Shown here piece by piece: positions 5,534 to 11,902 of a stretch of 11,902 bases of DNA. Position numbers and translations under genes: made by a program. Source of the DNA: Ekhidna sp. (lineage in GTDB: Bacteria > Bacteroidota > Bacteroidia > Cytophagales > Cyclobacteriaceae). The notes beneath the pieces are model-generated. The model did not search any database. It was not told the DNA's origin and saw nothing but the letters and a program-made list of their open reading frames with translations. The stretch lies in contig JABSPG010000074.1 in the NCBI GenBank assembly GCA_013214445.1, positions 1-11,902 of the forward strand. Reading direction: 5' to 3'. How positions within the stretch are numbered: the first letter of the stretch is position 1; each line of letters begins with the position of its first letter.

Positions 5534-8023
5534 ATTCGAGGTGCTATCCAAAAACAAGAACAACCATACTGCGAAGTAATTCTTCCTTTACCCCTACCAG
5601 GGACTTTTACCTATTTGATTCCTTCATCATTTCGAAGCGATCTGGCAATAGGCATGCGCGTAGTGATTTCTTTTGGGAAAAAGAAGATCTACACAGGTAT
5701 TGTGTCTGAAATACATGACAAATCACCTTCCCAATATCAGGCAAAGGAACTGTTAGAATTACTCGATAAAGAGCCAATTATAAATGAGAATCAGTTAAAA
5801 TTCTTTAAATGGATGGCTCGCTATTACATGTGTTCTTTAGGTGAAGTGATCAATGCTGCGCTTCCAGCTGCGCTAAAGCTATCAAGTGAATCCTTTGTAG
5901 GTCTTAGTCCTGAAATAGACCCTGATTCTGCTGACATTGATGATAGAGAGTGGGAATTGCTAAGGATTCTTAAGAAGAATGACCTGAACATGAAAGATGT
6001 TGGGGAGATCCTTGGACTTAAGCAACCACAGAGAGTACTAAAAAAGCTTTCCGAACAAGGATACATAGACCTTTTCGAGAAAGTAAAAGACAAGTTCCAA
6101 CCAAAGAAGATCAAGAAAATCCGAATAGAAGATTCTCTGATACAAGAAGGAACGCTGGAAGAACTACTCAACGAATTAGACGCTAAGCCAAAACAGCAAG
6201 ATGTAATTTTAGCCTACCTGAGAGACATCCCTGTGCTAGATAATCCTGACTTGAATAAGCATGGAATACCGAAATCACAGTTGATTGCGGAAAGCATTAG
6301 CGCCTCTTCGATAAAAACCCTGATCAAAAATCAAATTCTAATCGAATGGGAAGAAACTGTATCTAGAATACCAGCTGCCAAATCAAAAGAGTTTTCTGAG
6401 ATTAATCTCAGTCAAGAACAACAACACACCAAAAAACTAGTGCTAGAAGCATTCAGCGATAAAAGCACAGTGCTACTCCACGGAGTAACTGGAAGTGGGA
6501 AAACGGAAATATTCATAGAGCTGATAAAGGAACAAATAGCGAATGGAAAACAAGTTCTCTACCTTCTCCCTGAAATAGCCCTTACCACACAAATCATTGC
6601 ACGTCTGCACCGCATTTTCGGAGACTCCTTTGGTGTATATCACTCGCGATATTCTGACAATGAGCGAGTAGAAGTTTGGAACAAAGTACTGACGGAAGAA
6701 TATCAATTTGTGGTAGGTGTCCGGAGTGCAATTTTCCTCCCTTTTCGGAACTTAGGACTAATCGTGGTTGACGAAGAGCATGAGCCATCCTATAAACAAT
6801 TTGAGCCTGCACCAAGATATCACGCAAGAGATTCTGCCATCTACCTTTCTACAATACACCAGGCCAAGGTGCTTCTAGGTACTGCAACACCTTCTTTAGA
6901 GACTTATCAAAATGCTTTAGATGAAAAGTATGGTTTGGTTGAATTGAAAAGTAGGTATGGACAAGCTTATCAGCCATCTATCGATTTTGCAAATACACAG
7001 CGGGAAAGAAAGCAGCGAAAGCTGAAGGGAAATTTTTCCTCCACTTTAGTTGAAGCAATCCAAGACTCACTAGACCGCAAAGAACAGGTGATCCTCTTTC
7101 AAAATCGGCGTGGATATGCGTCGTATATAACCTGTGATAATTGTGGCACCATTCCCAAATGCCCAAATTGCGCTGTAAGCCTGACCTATCATCAATTCAA
7201 CAATAAGCTGGTCTGTCACTACTGCGGATATAACCAGAGTATGTACAGTGATTGTCTCCATTGCGGTAGCAAAGAGTTACGAAACGTAGGTTTTGGAACT
7301 GAAGAACTTGAAGAGGAATTAAAGCTTCTTTTTCCGCAAGCTATCATTCAAAGAATGGATCTGGACACAACACGAAGTAAGTATGGGTATCAGCGAATCA
7401 TAGAAGACTTTGAGGATGGAGATATTGATATACTGGTAGGAACCCAGATGGTAAGTAAAGGACTGGACTTTGATGGGGTGAACCTTGTTGGGATTTTTGA
7501 TACCGATCGTATGATTCATTTTCCTGACTTCCGATCACATGAACGAGCATACCACCTAATCACCCAGGTAAGTGGTCGAGCTGGCAGAAAATCCAAGAAT
7601 GGAAAGGTCATTGTACAAACCAATGATCCAGACCAAGAACTACTTCAACGTGTCAGACATGACGACTACAAAGCATTCTTTCAATGGGAGATTCAGGAAC
7701 GCGAACAATTCCACTATCCCCCTTTCACTCGCATTATTAGAATCACATTAAAGCACAGAGAAAAGACGGTTTCTTACCAAGCGGCTAACTTCCTGGCAGC
7801 AGATATCCGAAAAAATCTAGGAAATCAGCGAATGATCGGTCCTGTCGAACCGATGATCGGAAAAATTAGAAACATGTATCTGCATGAAATCACATTGAAA
7901 ATTGAAAAACAAGGCATTAACTTGCCAGCAATTAAAGAATATCTCCGATCCGTAGAACAGATGATGAAACAGATGCCTGCCTTCAAAAGTATTGGCGTGG
8001 TATTTGACGTGGACCCGATATAA
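5534..8023 (+). CDS. priA: Primosomal protein N' (replication restart helicase PriA)
   Basis: PriA is a 3'-5' DNA helicase that reloads the replisome at stalled forks. Numbering from TTG 5615 (802 residues), it has Walker A GVTGSGKT with Lys296, the DEEH box (386-389), a zinc-binding insert with eight Cys (about 507-550, opening CDNCG) and the motif SGRAGR (653-658). The N-terminal 3'-end-binding domain is recognisable, but its first strand, CEVILPLPLPGTFTYLIP, lies largely upstream of TTG 5615. The frame stays open back to a TAG at 5531-5533 with no ATG, GTG or TTG on the way. I therefore give the extent from ATT 5534. Initiation at ATT 5534 or ATC 5546 would keep the domain intact. An ATG at 5514 is in another frame and would need a one-base shift in the A5 run near 5550. 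It follows the propeller gene by 37 nt. Confidence 0.95.
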   Translation: MRGAIQKQEQPYCEVILPLPLPGTFTYLIPSSFRSDLAIGMRVVISFGKKKIYTGIVSEIHDKSPSQYQAKELLELLDKEPIINENQLKFFKWMARYYMCSLGEVINAALPAALKLSSESFVGLSPEIDPDSADIDDREWELLRILKKNDLNMKDVGEILGLKQPQRVLKKLSEQGYIDLFEKVKDKFQPKKIKKIRIEDSLIQEGTLEELLNELDAKPKQQDVILAYLRDIPVLDNPDLNKHGIPKSQLIAESISASSIKTLIKNQILIEWEETVSRIPAAKSKEFSEINLSQEQQHTKKLVLEAFSDKSTVLLHGVTGSGKTEIFIELIKEQIANGKQVLYLLPEIALTTQIIARLHRIFGDSFGVYHSRYSDNERVEVWNKVLTEEYQFVVGVRSAIFLPFRNLGLIVVDEEHEPSYKQFEPAPRYHARDSAIYLSTIHQAKVLLGTATPSLETYQNALDEKYGLVELKSRYGQAYQPSIDFANTQRERKQRKLKGNFSSTLVEAIQDSLDRKEQVILFQNRRGYASYITCDNCGTIPKCPNCAVSLTYHQFNNKLVCHYCGYNQSMYSDCLHCGSKELRNVGFGTEELEEELKLLFPQAIIQRMDLDTTRSKYGYQRIIEDFEDGDIDILVGTQMVSKGLDFDGVNLVGIFDTDRMIHFPDFRSHERAYHLITQVSGRAGRKSKNGKVIVQTNDPDQELLQRVRHDDYKAFFQWEIQEREQFHYPPFTRIIRITLKHREKTVSYQAANFLAADIRKNLGNQRMIGPVEPMIGKIRNMYLHEITLKIEKQGINLPAIKEYLRSVEQMMKQMPAFKSIGVVFDVDPI

Positions 8024-8031
8024 TTGATATT

Positions 8032-8736
8032 GTGAAAGGTAGTCTATCCATTCTTACTTTATTCCTACTGATTACTTCATGTGATCCATGCGAGGATTGC
8101 GGTGCAGCCATCTCTTCAGAACCGACCGTCAGTTTTGTATTTATCAATCAAGATAGCATTCAGCAAATTGATGATAGCCTCGCAGTATTTGCGTTCAATG
8201 ATTCTTCCTTAACCTCAAATATTGATTCATTAATTAGACTAAGAGATAGTCTCCAAATTGTCAATGACTCCATTGAAAACGGAGGAATTCTTATCGTTGA
8301 AAGACAGAATCTAGAACAGTGGATTGTCAATAGAAAAATGGACTCCATGTTTTTTGCAGAACTTAACGAAGATGCCGATTCATTATCAACATTATTCAAT
8401 GGTGTAAAATCGACAATTAGCTCAGGATTGCTAGAGGTCTCTCAAATAGAAGTATTAGGCACTTCCTTCATCGAAACCTATGAAGATATAGATAGCGCAA
8501 CTTCTTGGAAGGTTCCCCTTTCCTACCAAGGATTATTTGGAGAATATGAAGTGAGAATTAGTGATAGGACTGACCGCATAATTATCGAATACGAGAATTT
8601 TCAAGAAGTAGATGAAGAACGAACCCTCCTGATTAGAGCCCAAGACATACGCGTTACCGAAAGCACCTACGATTCCTTAATTAATTGCGAAGTAAACTGC
8701 CTAGATGGTGAGACGATCTTTACTTTTTATTTTTAG
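8032..8736 (+). CDS. Coiled-coil lipoprotein, DUF6452-like
   Basis: The 234-residue product starts at GTG 8032, 8 nt after priA, and has a lipoprotein signal peptide with lipobox ITSC, making Cys17 the lipidated residue. Cys20 and Cys23 follow (CDPCEDC), and Cys219 and Cys223 near the C-terminus could form disulfides. Residues about 45-90 are rich in Asp-Ser-Leu/Ile units, three of them (DSLIRLR, DSLQIVN, DSI) in exact heptad spacing, which suggests a coiled coil. The C-terminal part (WKVPLSYQG ... IIIEYENF ... STYDSLIN ... TIFTFYF) resembles, from memory, the DUF6452 family of Bacteroidota, which is usually shorter and lies beside DUF6048, as here. Function is unknown. It is probably anchored in a periplasmic-facing or surface membrane leaflet. 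Family assignment is tentative; the lipoprotein call is firmer. Confidence 0.8.
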   Translation: MKGSLSILTLFLLITSCDPCEDCGAAISSEPTVSFVFINQDSIQQIDDSLAVFAFNDSSLTSNIDSLIRLRDSLQIVNDSIENGGILIVERQNLEQWIVNRKMDSMFFAELNEDADSLSTLFNGVKSTISSGLLEVSQIEVLGTSFIETYEDIDSATSWKVPLSYQGLFGEYEVRISDRTDRIIIEYENFQEVDEERTLLIRAQDIRVTESTYDSLINCEVNCLDGETIFTFYF

Positions 8737-9358
8737 TATAGTATTAGCTACCCATGGTTGGGCTCAAACCAACGAGCAAGACTCTGTTGTCTCAGTGCGA
8801 ACTCTTATACCATCCATACTCATAGACTATGGAAAAATTCTTACCATACCTAGTGAAATAGAGACAAAATATGAAGGTGGACTGGAGCTTCTTTTCTTTG
8901 AAAAATTTCCATTAATCGTGGAGCTTGGACAAGCTACCCTATCACCAGAGGGAGCCTATTCGAATGGCGTTTATGAAAGTGAGGGTTTCTATTATCGGAT
9001 TGGAGCTGGCTATTACAGCCAATTCAAACCCACAAATAAGATTGGAATATCTTTTAGATATGCAGTGTCAAACTTTTCTGAAAGTGGAAGGATATTTATT
9101 GATAGTCCTAGTGGTGTGCAAGAAAACTTTGTACAAACAATAGACCGCAGGGATTTAACCGCAAACTGGTTTGAAATGGTAGTCTATTCGGATCAAAAAT
9201 TGTCTGACTTATTCAGCATTGGCATAAATATTCGTCTGCGAGTACTACAAAACTATGACGAGCAAACACCATTAGATGTCTATGCTATCCCAGGGTATGG
9301 TCGATCATTTGAAAATACCGTCCCTGCGGCAAACCTGTTTTTCAAAGTCTCTTTCTAG
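8705..9358 (+). CDS. DUF6048-family outer-membrane-type protein
   Basis: The 217-residue product begins with a signal peptide (MVRRSLLFIFSIVLATHGWAQ, 1-21) and ends in Phe after alternating strands (NLFFKVSF), as in outer-membrane beta-barrels. The order of motifs matches what I know of DUF6048: IPSILIDYGKI, YYRIGAGYYSQF, ISFRYAVSNFSES, LTANWFEMVV and YAIPGYGRSFEN. The start at ATG 8705 (or GTG 8708) is fixed by the signal peptide, so the gene overlaps the preceding lipoprotein gene by 32 nt in another frame. This implies coupled translation and a shared role in the envelope. The specific function is unknown. Its TAG lies in the loop of a hairpin shared with the convergent DUF3109 gene. Confidence 0.85.
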   Translation: MVRRSLLFIFSIVLATHGWAQTNEQDSVVSVRTLIPSILIDYGKILTIPSEIETKYEGGLELLFFEKFPLIVELGQATLSPEGAYSNGVYESEGFYYRIGAGYYSQFKPTNKIGISFRYAVSNFSESGRIFIDSPSGVQENFVQTIDRRDLTANWFEMVVYSDQKLSDLFSIGINIRLRVLQNYDEQTPLDVYAIPGYGRSFENTVPAANLFFKVSF

Positions 9359-9366
9359 AAGAGACT
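9346..9366. terminator. Perfect hairpin across two convergent stop codons
   Basis: AGTCTCTT (9346-9353), loop TCTAG and AAGAGACT (9359-9366) form an 8-bp perfect stem. The loop holds the stop codon of the DUF6048 gene, and the stem base reaches the stop codon of the minus-strand DUF3109 gene (9365-9367). Neither strand has a good U-tract after the stem, so it is at best a weak bidirectional terminator or an mRNA 3'-end stabiliser. Confidence 0.45.
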
Positions 9367-9928
9367 ACTTATTCTGTGCCTTCTCTTCGAGCTCTTTATA
9401 CCAATGACCTCCATATTTTCTAATCAAAGGTTCTCTTAAGAATTTGTAAACGGGCACTTTGAGTTCTTTTCCTAGGTCACATGCGGGAGAACAAATCTGC
9501 CAACGATCATAATTCAATGCTTCAAAATCTGGTAATTTGGAAACTCTTATGGGATACAAATGACAAGATATTGGCTTCTTAAAATCTGTCTTTCCATCCT
9601 TATGTGCTTGTTCGATACTGCACTTCAATATTTTATTTTCATCGTAGAAAGCAAAGGCACATTCACGACCAATGATTGTAGTCGTTGAAAGATCACCATC
9701 TTCATCTAGTAAGTATCCCCCTTCTTTATCTAGTACATCTACAGCATCTTTAGATAAGTACGGCTTCACCTTATCAATCACATCATCTATTAGATCTACC
9801 TCTTCTTCTGTCAGAGGTGCTCCAAGGTCTCCCTCTACACAGCACGCCCCTTTGCACTTGTTCAAGTCGCAGACAAATTGTTCTTCAATCAGATCATCAG
9901 AGACTAGCGTTTTTCCTACTTCAATCAT
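9365..9928 (-). CDS. DUF3109 family Cys-rich protein
   Basis: The 187-residue product matches the DUF3109 family (PF11307), related to YkgJ-type proteins thought to bind zinc or an iron-sulfur cluster. Nine Cys are placed as in the family: 20, 25, 29 and 30 (CDLNKCKGACCVEGDLGAPL), 90 (GRECAFAF), 103 (LKCSIEQA), 122 (SCHLYPIR), and 146 and 150 (CSPAC). Residues about 40-82 form an acidic helical stretch. No signal peptide is present, so it is cytoplasmic. It starts at ATG 9928 without a Shine-Dalgarno, behind a -7-like box TATTTTTG (minus strand, 9961-9954). It runs divergently from the YceI gene and convergently with the DUF6048 gene, 6 nt away. The biochemical role is not established. Confidence 0.92.
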   Translation of the reverse strand: MIEVGKTLVSDDLIEEQFVCDLNKCKGACCVEGDLGAPLTEEEVDLIDDVIDKVKPYLSKDAVDVLDKEGGYLLDEDGDLSTTTIIGRECAFAFYDENKILKCSIEQAHKDGKTDFKKPISCHLYPIRVSKLPDFEALNYDRWQICSPACDLGKELKVPVYKFLREPLIRKYGGHWYKELEEKAQNK

Positions 9929-9953
9929 TTGAATACTACGATTACATTTTTTT

Positions 9954-9961
9954 CAAAAATA
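9954..9961 (-). promoter_or_regulatory. Candidate -7 box for the DUF3109 gene
   Basis: On the minus strand this reads TATTTTTG, an exact TAnnTTTG, and would start transcription about 19 nt before the ATG at 9928. No TTG is seen at the expected -33 position, so only half of the promoter is supported. Confidence 0.35.
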
Positions 9962-9996
9962 AGTGAACCATTTGTAAGCTCATTCGTTCTACTTTC

Positions 9997-10019
9997 ATCT
10001 ACATTATATGTAGGTACAT
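9997..10019. promoter_or_regulatory. Nested inverted repeats upstream of the YceI gene (possible operator)
   Basis: CTACAT (9999-10004), TAT, ATGTAG (10008-10013) is a perfect 6-bp palindrome, extendable to 8 bp with one G-U pair. The right arm also forms a second palindrome, ATGTA-GG-TACAT (10008-10019). The result is three half-sites, TACAT / ATGTA / TACAT, 35-54 nt before the YceI ATG. This could be a repressor or activator site, or a hairpin in the mRNA leader. Confidence 0.4.
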
Positions 10020-10053
10020 AAAAAGATATTAATTATTAAACACATTTAGCATT

Positions 10054-10626
10054 ATGATTAAAGTTTTGATGATTTCAGCACTTACATTTTTTGTAGGTAT
10101 TGATGCAAAAGACGTCAAAGTAGACGTGGACGCAAGTACAGTTGCCTGGGTTGGAAAAAAAGTAACCGGTCAACATAACGGTGTAATAGGCCTGAAGGGT
10201 GGAAGGCTTGAAATGGAAGATGGCAAACTCGTTGGAGGAATCTTCACTATCGACATGCCAACGATTGAGGTTCAAGATCTTTCCGGGGATTCAAAAGGAA
10301 ATCTTGAAGGACACTTAAAGTCTGAAGACTTTTTTGGGGTAGAGAAATACCCTACTGCCACATTTGTGATTACCAAAGCCGTTCCTCAAGGACCAGGAAA
10401 ATATAAAGTAGTAGGAAACATTACGATAAAAGATACAACAGAAGAAATCCAGTTCTCTGCGAATGTGGACGAAAAAGATGGAAAAGTAATGGCCTCAGCT
10501 GAGTTTACGATTGACCGATCAAAGTTTGATATTCGTTACGGATCAGGAAGTTTCTTTGATGATTTAGGAGACAAAACAATCTATGACGATTTCGAGTTAT
10601 CTATAAACTTGGTAGCAACCATGTAA
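10054..10626 (+). CDS. YceI-family periplasmic protein
   Basis: The 190-residue product is a YceI-like protein (PF04264), a lipocalin-like barrel that binds isoprenoid or other amphiphilic ligands in characterised members. It begins with a short hydrophobic signal peptide (about 1-18, ending GIDA). Family features are STVAWVGKKVTGQHNGVIGLKGG (about 28-50), the strand GGIFTIDMPTIEV, LKSEDFFGVEKYPTATFVI (about 89-107), and the C-terminal FTIDRSKFDIRYGSGSFFDDLGDKTIYDDFEL. The length is normal. It is monocistronic, with its own upstream region containing palindromes and a strong terminator downstream. The ligand cannot be told from the sequence. Confidence 0.93.
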   Translation: MIKVLMISALTFFVGIDAKDVKVDVDASTVAWVGKKVTGQHNGVIGLKGGRLEMEDGKLVGGIFTIDMPTIEVQDLSGDSKGNLEGHLKSEDFFGVEKYPTATFVITKAVPQGPGKYKVVGNITIKDTTEEIQFSANVDEKDGKVMASAEFTIDRSKFDIRYGSGSFFDDLGDKTIYDDFELSINLVATM

Positions 10627-10653
10627 GAAACTAGTAGTAGTGATTAGGTGATT

Positions 10654-10691
10654 GGGCCGCTTCGGAATTCTTCTGAGCGGCCTTTCTTTTT
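10654..10691 (+). terminator. Intrinsic terminator of the YceI gene
   Basis: GGCCGCT (10655-10661) and AGCGGCC (10676-10682) form a 7-bp GC-rich stem around a 14-nt loop, followed by TTTCTTTTT. It ends transcription from the YceI gene just at the stop codon of the convergent chemotaxis gene. Read on the minus strand, no U-tract follows the stem, so it is not an obvious terminator for that gene. Confidence 0.88.
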
Positions 10692-11902
10692 CAATCCTCT
10701 TTTAATTTGAATTTGGATGTGGCTTCCGCAAGTTGTCTCGATATTTCACTAAGCGAACTTGTTCTAGCTCTGTAATCATCCATCCCATCAGATAGCCGGG
10801 ATGCAGATGTTGCAACCTCCTCAGTTCCTGCTGCAGTCTGCTCTGCAATTACAACCATCGCCTCTGTAATGGTGACAACCTCTTTGATGTTATCTCTTTG
10901 TGACAGACTAGCATCATGCACTTTTTGAGCTTGACTGAGTGTCTCATCAGTAGCATTGGCAATATCCTGAAAAGCAACATATACTTCATTTGAAGCTCTC
11001 TCTCCTGCTTTGATTCGCTCACTCATTGTATCAATGTTAGCGGAGGCTTGCTGTGAATCCTCCTGAACTCCTTCTATAAGCTTCGCAATTTCTTTGGCTG
11101 ACTTCTGCGAGTCTTCTGCCAATTTTCTAATCTCCTCAGCTACAACCGCGAATCCCCTACCCGCTTCCCCAGCCTGAGCGGCTTCAATTGCGGCATTTAA
11201 GGCCAGTAAGTTTGTTTGTGATGCTATTTCTGTAATGACACCTAAAACCCGAGATATCTCATTAGACCTGTCAGCAAAGGCCTGAAAAGAAAGTCTAGTC
11301 CTTTCAGAAAATGAGGTGATTTCTTCCATTGTAGAGGATACATTTTGAACCATCTCTAAGCCTTTATTGCTCTTCTCCGTGCTCATGGATGCAGCATTTG
11401 TGATGGTCTGTGCTTGCGCCTCCATCTCTGAAGCTGATTGCATGATTTTCTCTATCAATTGCGATGAATCATCTGCTTGATTCACCTGATTGGTGGCTCC
11501 ATTGCTGATCTCTTCCATCGCTTGCGCTATCTCCGTAGTAGTGACATTCATCTCCTCACCCACATTCGTCATGTATTCCGCAGAAGTACCGATCTCAGAA
11601 ACATTACTGATGACATTTTTTAGAAGTAATGTCATATCCTGCATCGCCTTGTTCAAGTTTGCCATCAAGGAACCCAAATCCCCTTTTAGATTTTGATCTA
11701 AACGATGAGAAAGATCTCCATCCGCAAGTAGTCTTGCAAGTGAACTAACAGAAGCTAATGGTGTATAAAAAGATTCCAGTAAGTCATTTATGGATTCTGA
11801 AAGGTTTTTCCAAGCGCCCAACTTATCAGCAGACTCAATACGGGCAGAAAGATTCCCATCTTCAGATGCCTCTGATACCACTGTGCTTACTTCATTGATA
11901 AC
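10691..11902 (-). CDS. Methyl-accepting chemotaxis protein (5' end outside the window)
   Basis: The frame is open to the window edge, so about 403 C-terminal residues are seen and the GTG at 11881 is not the real start. The visible N-terminal part has HAMP-like units: one ending in DGNLSARI ... LGAWKNLSESINDLL, and a second, LADGDLSHRLDQNLKGDLGSLMANLNKAMQDM. This suggests a multi-HAMP signal relay. A long heptad-patterned coiled coil follows, with the strongly conserved tip EIASQTNLLALNAAIEAAQAG and EAGRGFAVVAEEIRKLAEDS, which contacts CheW and CheA. Ala/Glu/Gln-rich methylation-type helices flank it. The C-terminus ends KFKLKED with no CheR-binding pentapeptide. The sensory domain and any membrane segments lie beyond the edge. 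Confidence 0.95.
   Translation of the reverse strand, partial: VINEVSTVVSEASEDGNLSARIESADKLGAWKNLSESINDLLESFYTPLASVSSLARLLADGDLSHRLDQNLKGDLGSLMANLNKAMQDMTLLLKNVISNVSEIGTSAEYMTNVGEEMNVTTTEIAQAMEEISNGATNQVNQADDSSQLIEKIMQSASEMEAQAQTITNAASMSTEKSNKGLEMVQNVSSTMEEITSFSERTRLSFQAFADRSNEISRVLGVITEIASQTNLLALNAAIEAAQAGEAGRGFAVVAEEIRKLAEDSQKSAKEIAKLIEGVQEDSQQASANIDTMSERIKAGERASNEVYVAFQDIANATDETLSQAQKVHDASLSQRDNIKEVVTITEAMVVIAEQTAAGTEEVATSASRLSDGMDDYRARTSSLSEISRQLAEATSKFKLKED

Noticed and set aside
5546..5560. Programmed -1 frameshift joining ATG 5514 to the priA frame
   Set aside because: The sequence TCC AAA AAC is not a proper X XXY YYZ slippery heptamer, and the upstream peptide (MIYFHYRFEVLS) does not look like a PriA N-terminus. 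It is kept only as an alternative in the priA start finding.
5824..6171. Minus-strand 115-codon open frame inside priA
   Set aside because: It is Ser/Phe-rich, antisense to conserved PriA sequence, and has no promoter or recognisable domain.
9672..9932. Plus-strand 86-codon open frame antisense to the DUF3109 gene
   Set aside because: It is Ser/Thr-rich low-complexity translation opposite a well-supported Cys-rich protein and has no independent evidence. It is a shadow frame.
1..11902. Defence system, mobile element, CRISPR array or other novel multigene system
   Set aside because: I checked for nucleases, transposases, integrases, toxin-antitoxin pairs, reverse transcriptases and regular repeats. 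None is present, and the gene content is core or conserved Bacteroidota genes.

Overview
The window looks like a chromosomal segment of a marine or soil Bacteroidota bacterium, most likely of the Cytophagales type. The evidence is the rpsF-rpsR-rplI cluster, a GSCFA-domain protein, a DUF3109 protein, a DUF6048-type barrel protein, and a two-component-regulator propeller protein with a Y_Y_Y domain. Promoter-like sites fit the Bacteroidota pattern (TTG/TTTG, a spacer of about 20 nt, TAnnTTTG), and Shine-Dalgarno sites are nearly absent. No mobile element, CRISPR array, tRNA or rRNA is visible. The content is mostly housekeeping and conserved hypothetical genes.

Left part (1-2253, + strand): a short leader with a candidate promoter precedes rpsF, rpsR and rplI, which end at a strong intrinsic terminator (1228-1261). 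A GSCFA-family SGNH-hydrolase-like gene follows. rpsR is the only gene in the window with a strong Shine-Dalgarno sequence, and its product bS18 helps hide the anti-Shine-Dalgarno in Bacteroidota ribosomes.

Centre (2254-9358, + strand): a good promoter (2345-2377) and a structured leader of about 135 nt precede a single-domain response regulator. Next come a large periplasmic-propeller sensor that ends just after a histidine-kinase H-box and lacks an ATPase domain, then priA, a coiled-coil lipoprotein resembling DUF6452, and a DUF6048-like outer-membrane-type protein. These five genes are tightly spaced and may be one transcript. priA has no ATG, GTG or TTG start that preserves its conserved first beta strand. 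The last two genes overlap by 32 nt.

Right part (9359-11902): a DUF3109 Cys-rich protein on the minus strand converges on the DUF6048 gene, with an 8-bp hairpin spanning both stop codons. It diverges from a secreted YceI-family protein, and their shared spacer carries nested inverted repeats. A GC-rich terminator ends the YceI gene and abuts the 3' end of a minus-strand methyl-accepting chemotaxis protein whose 5' part lies outside the window.
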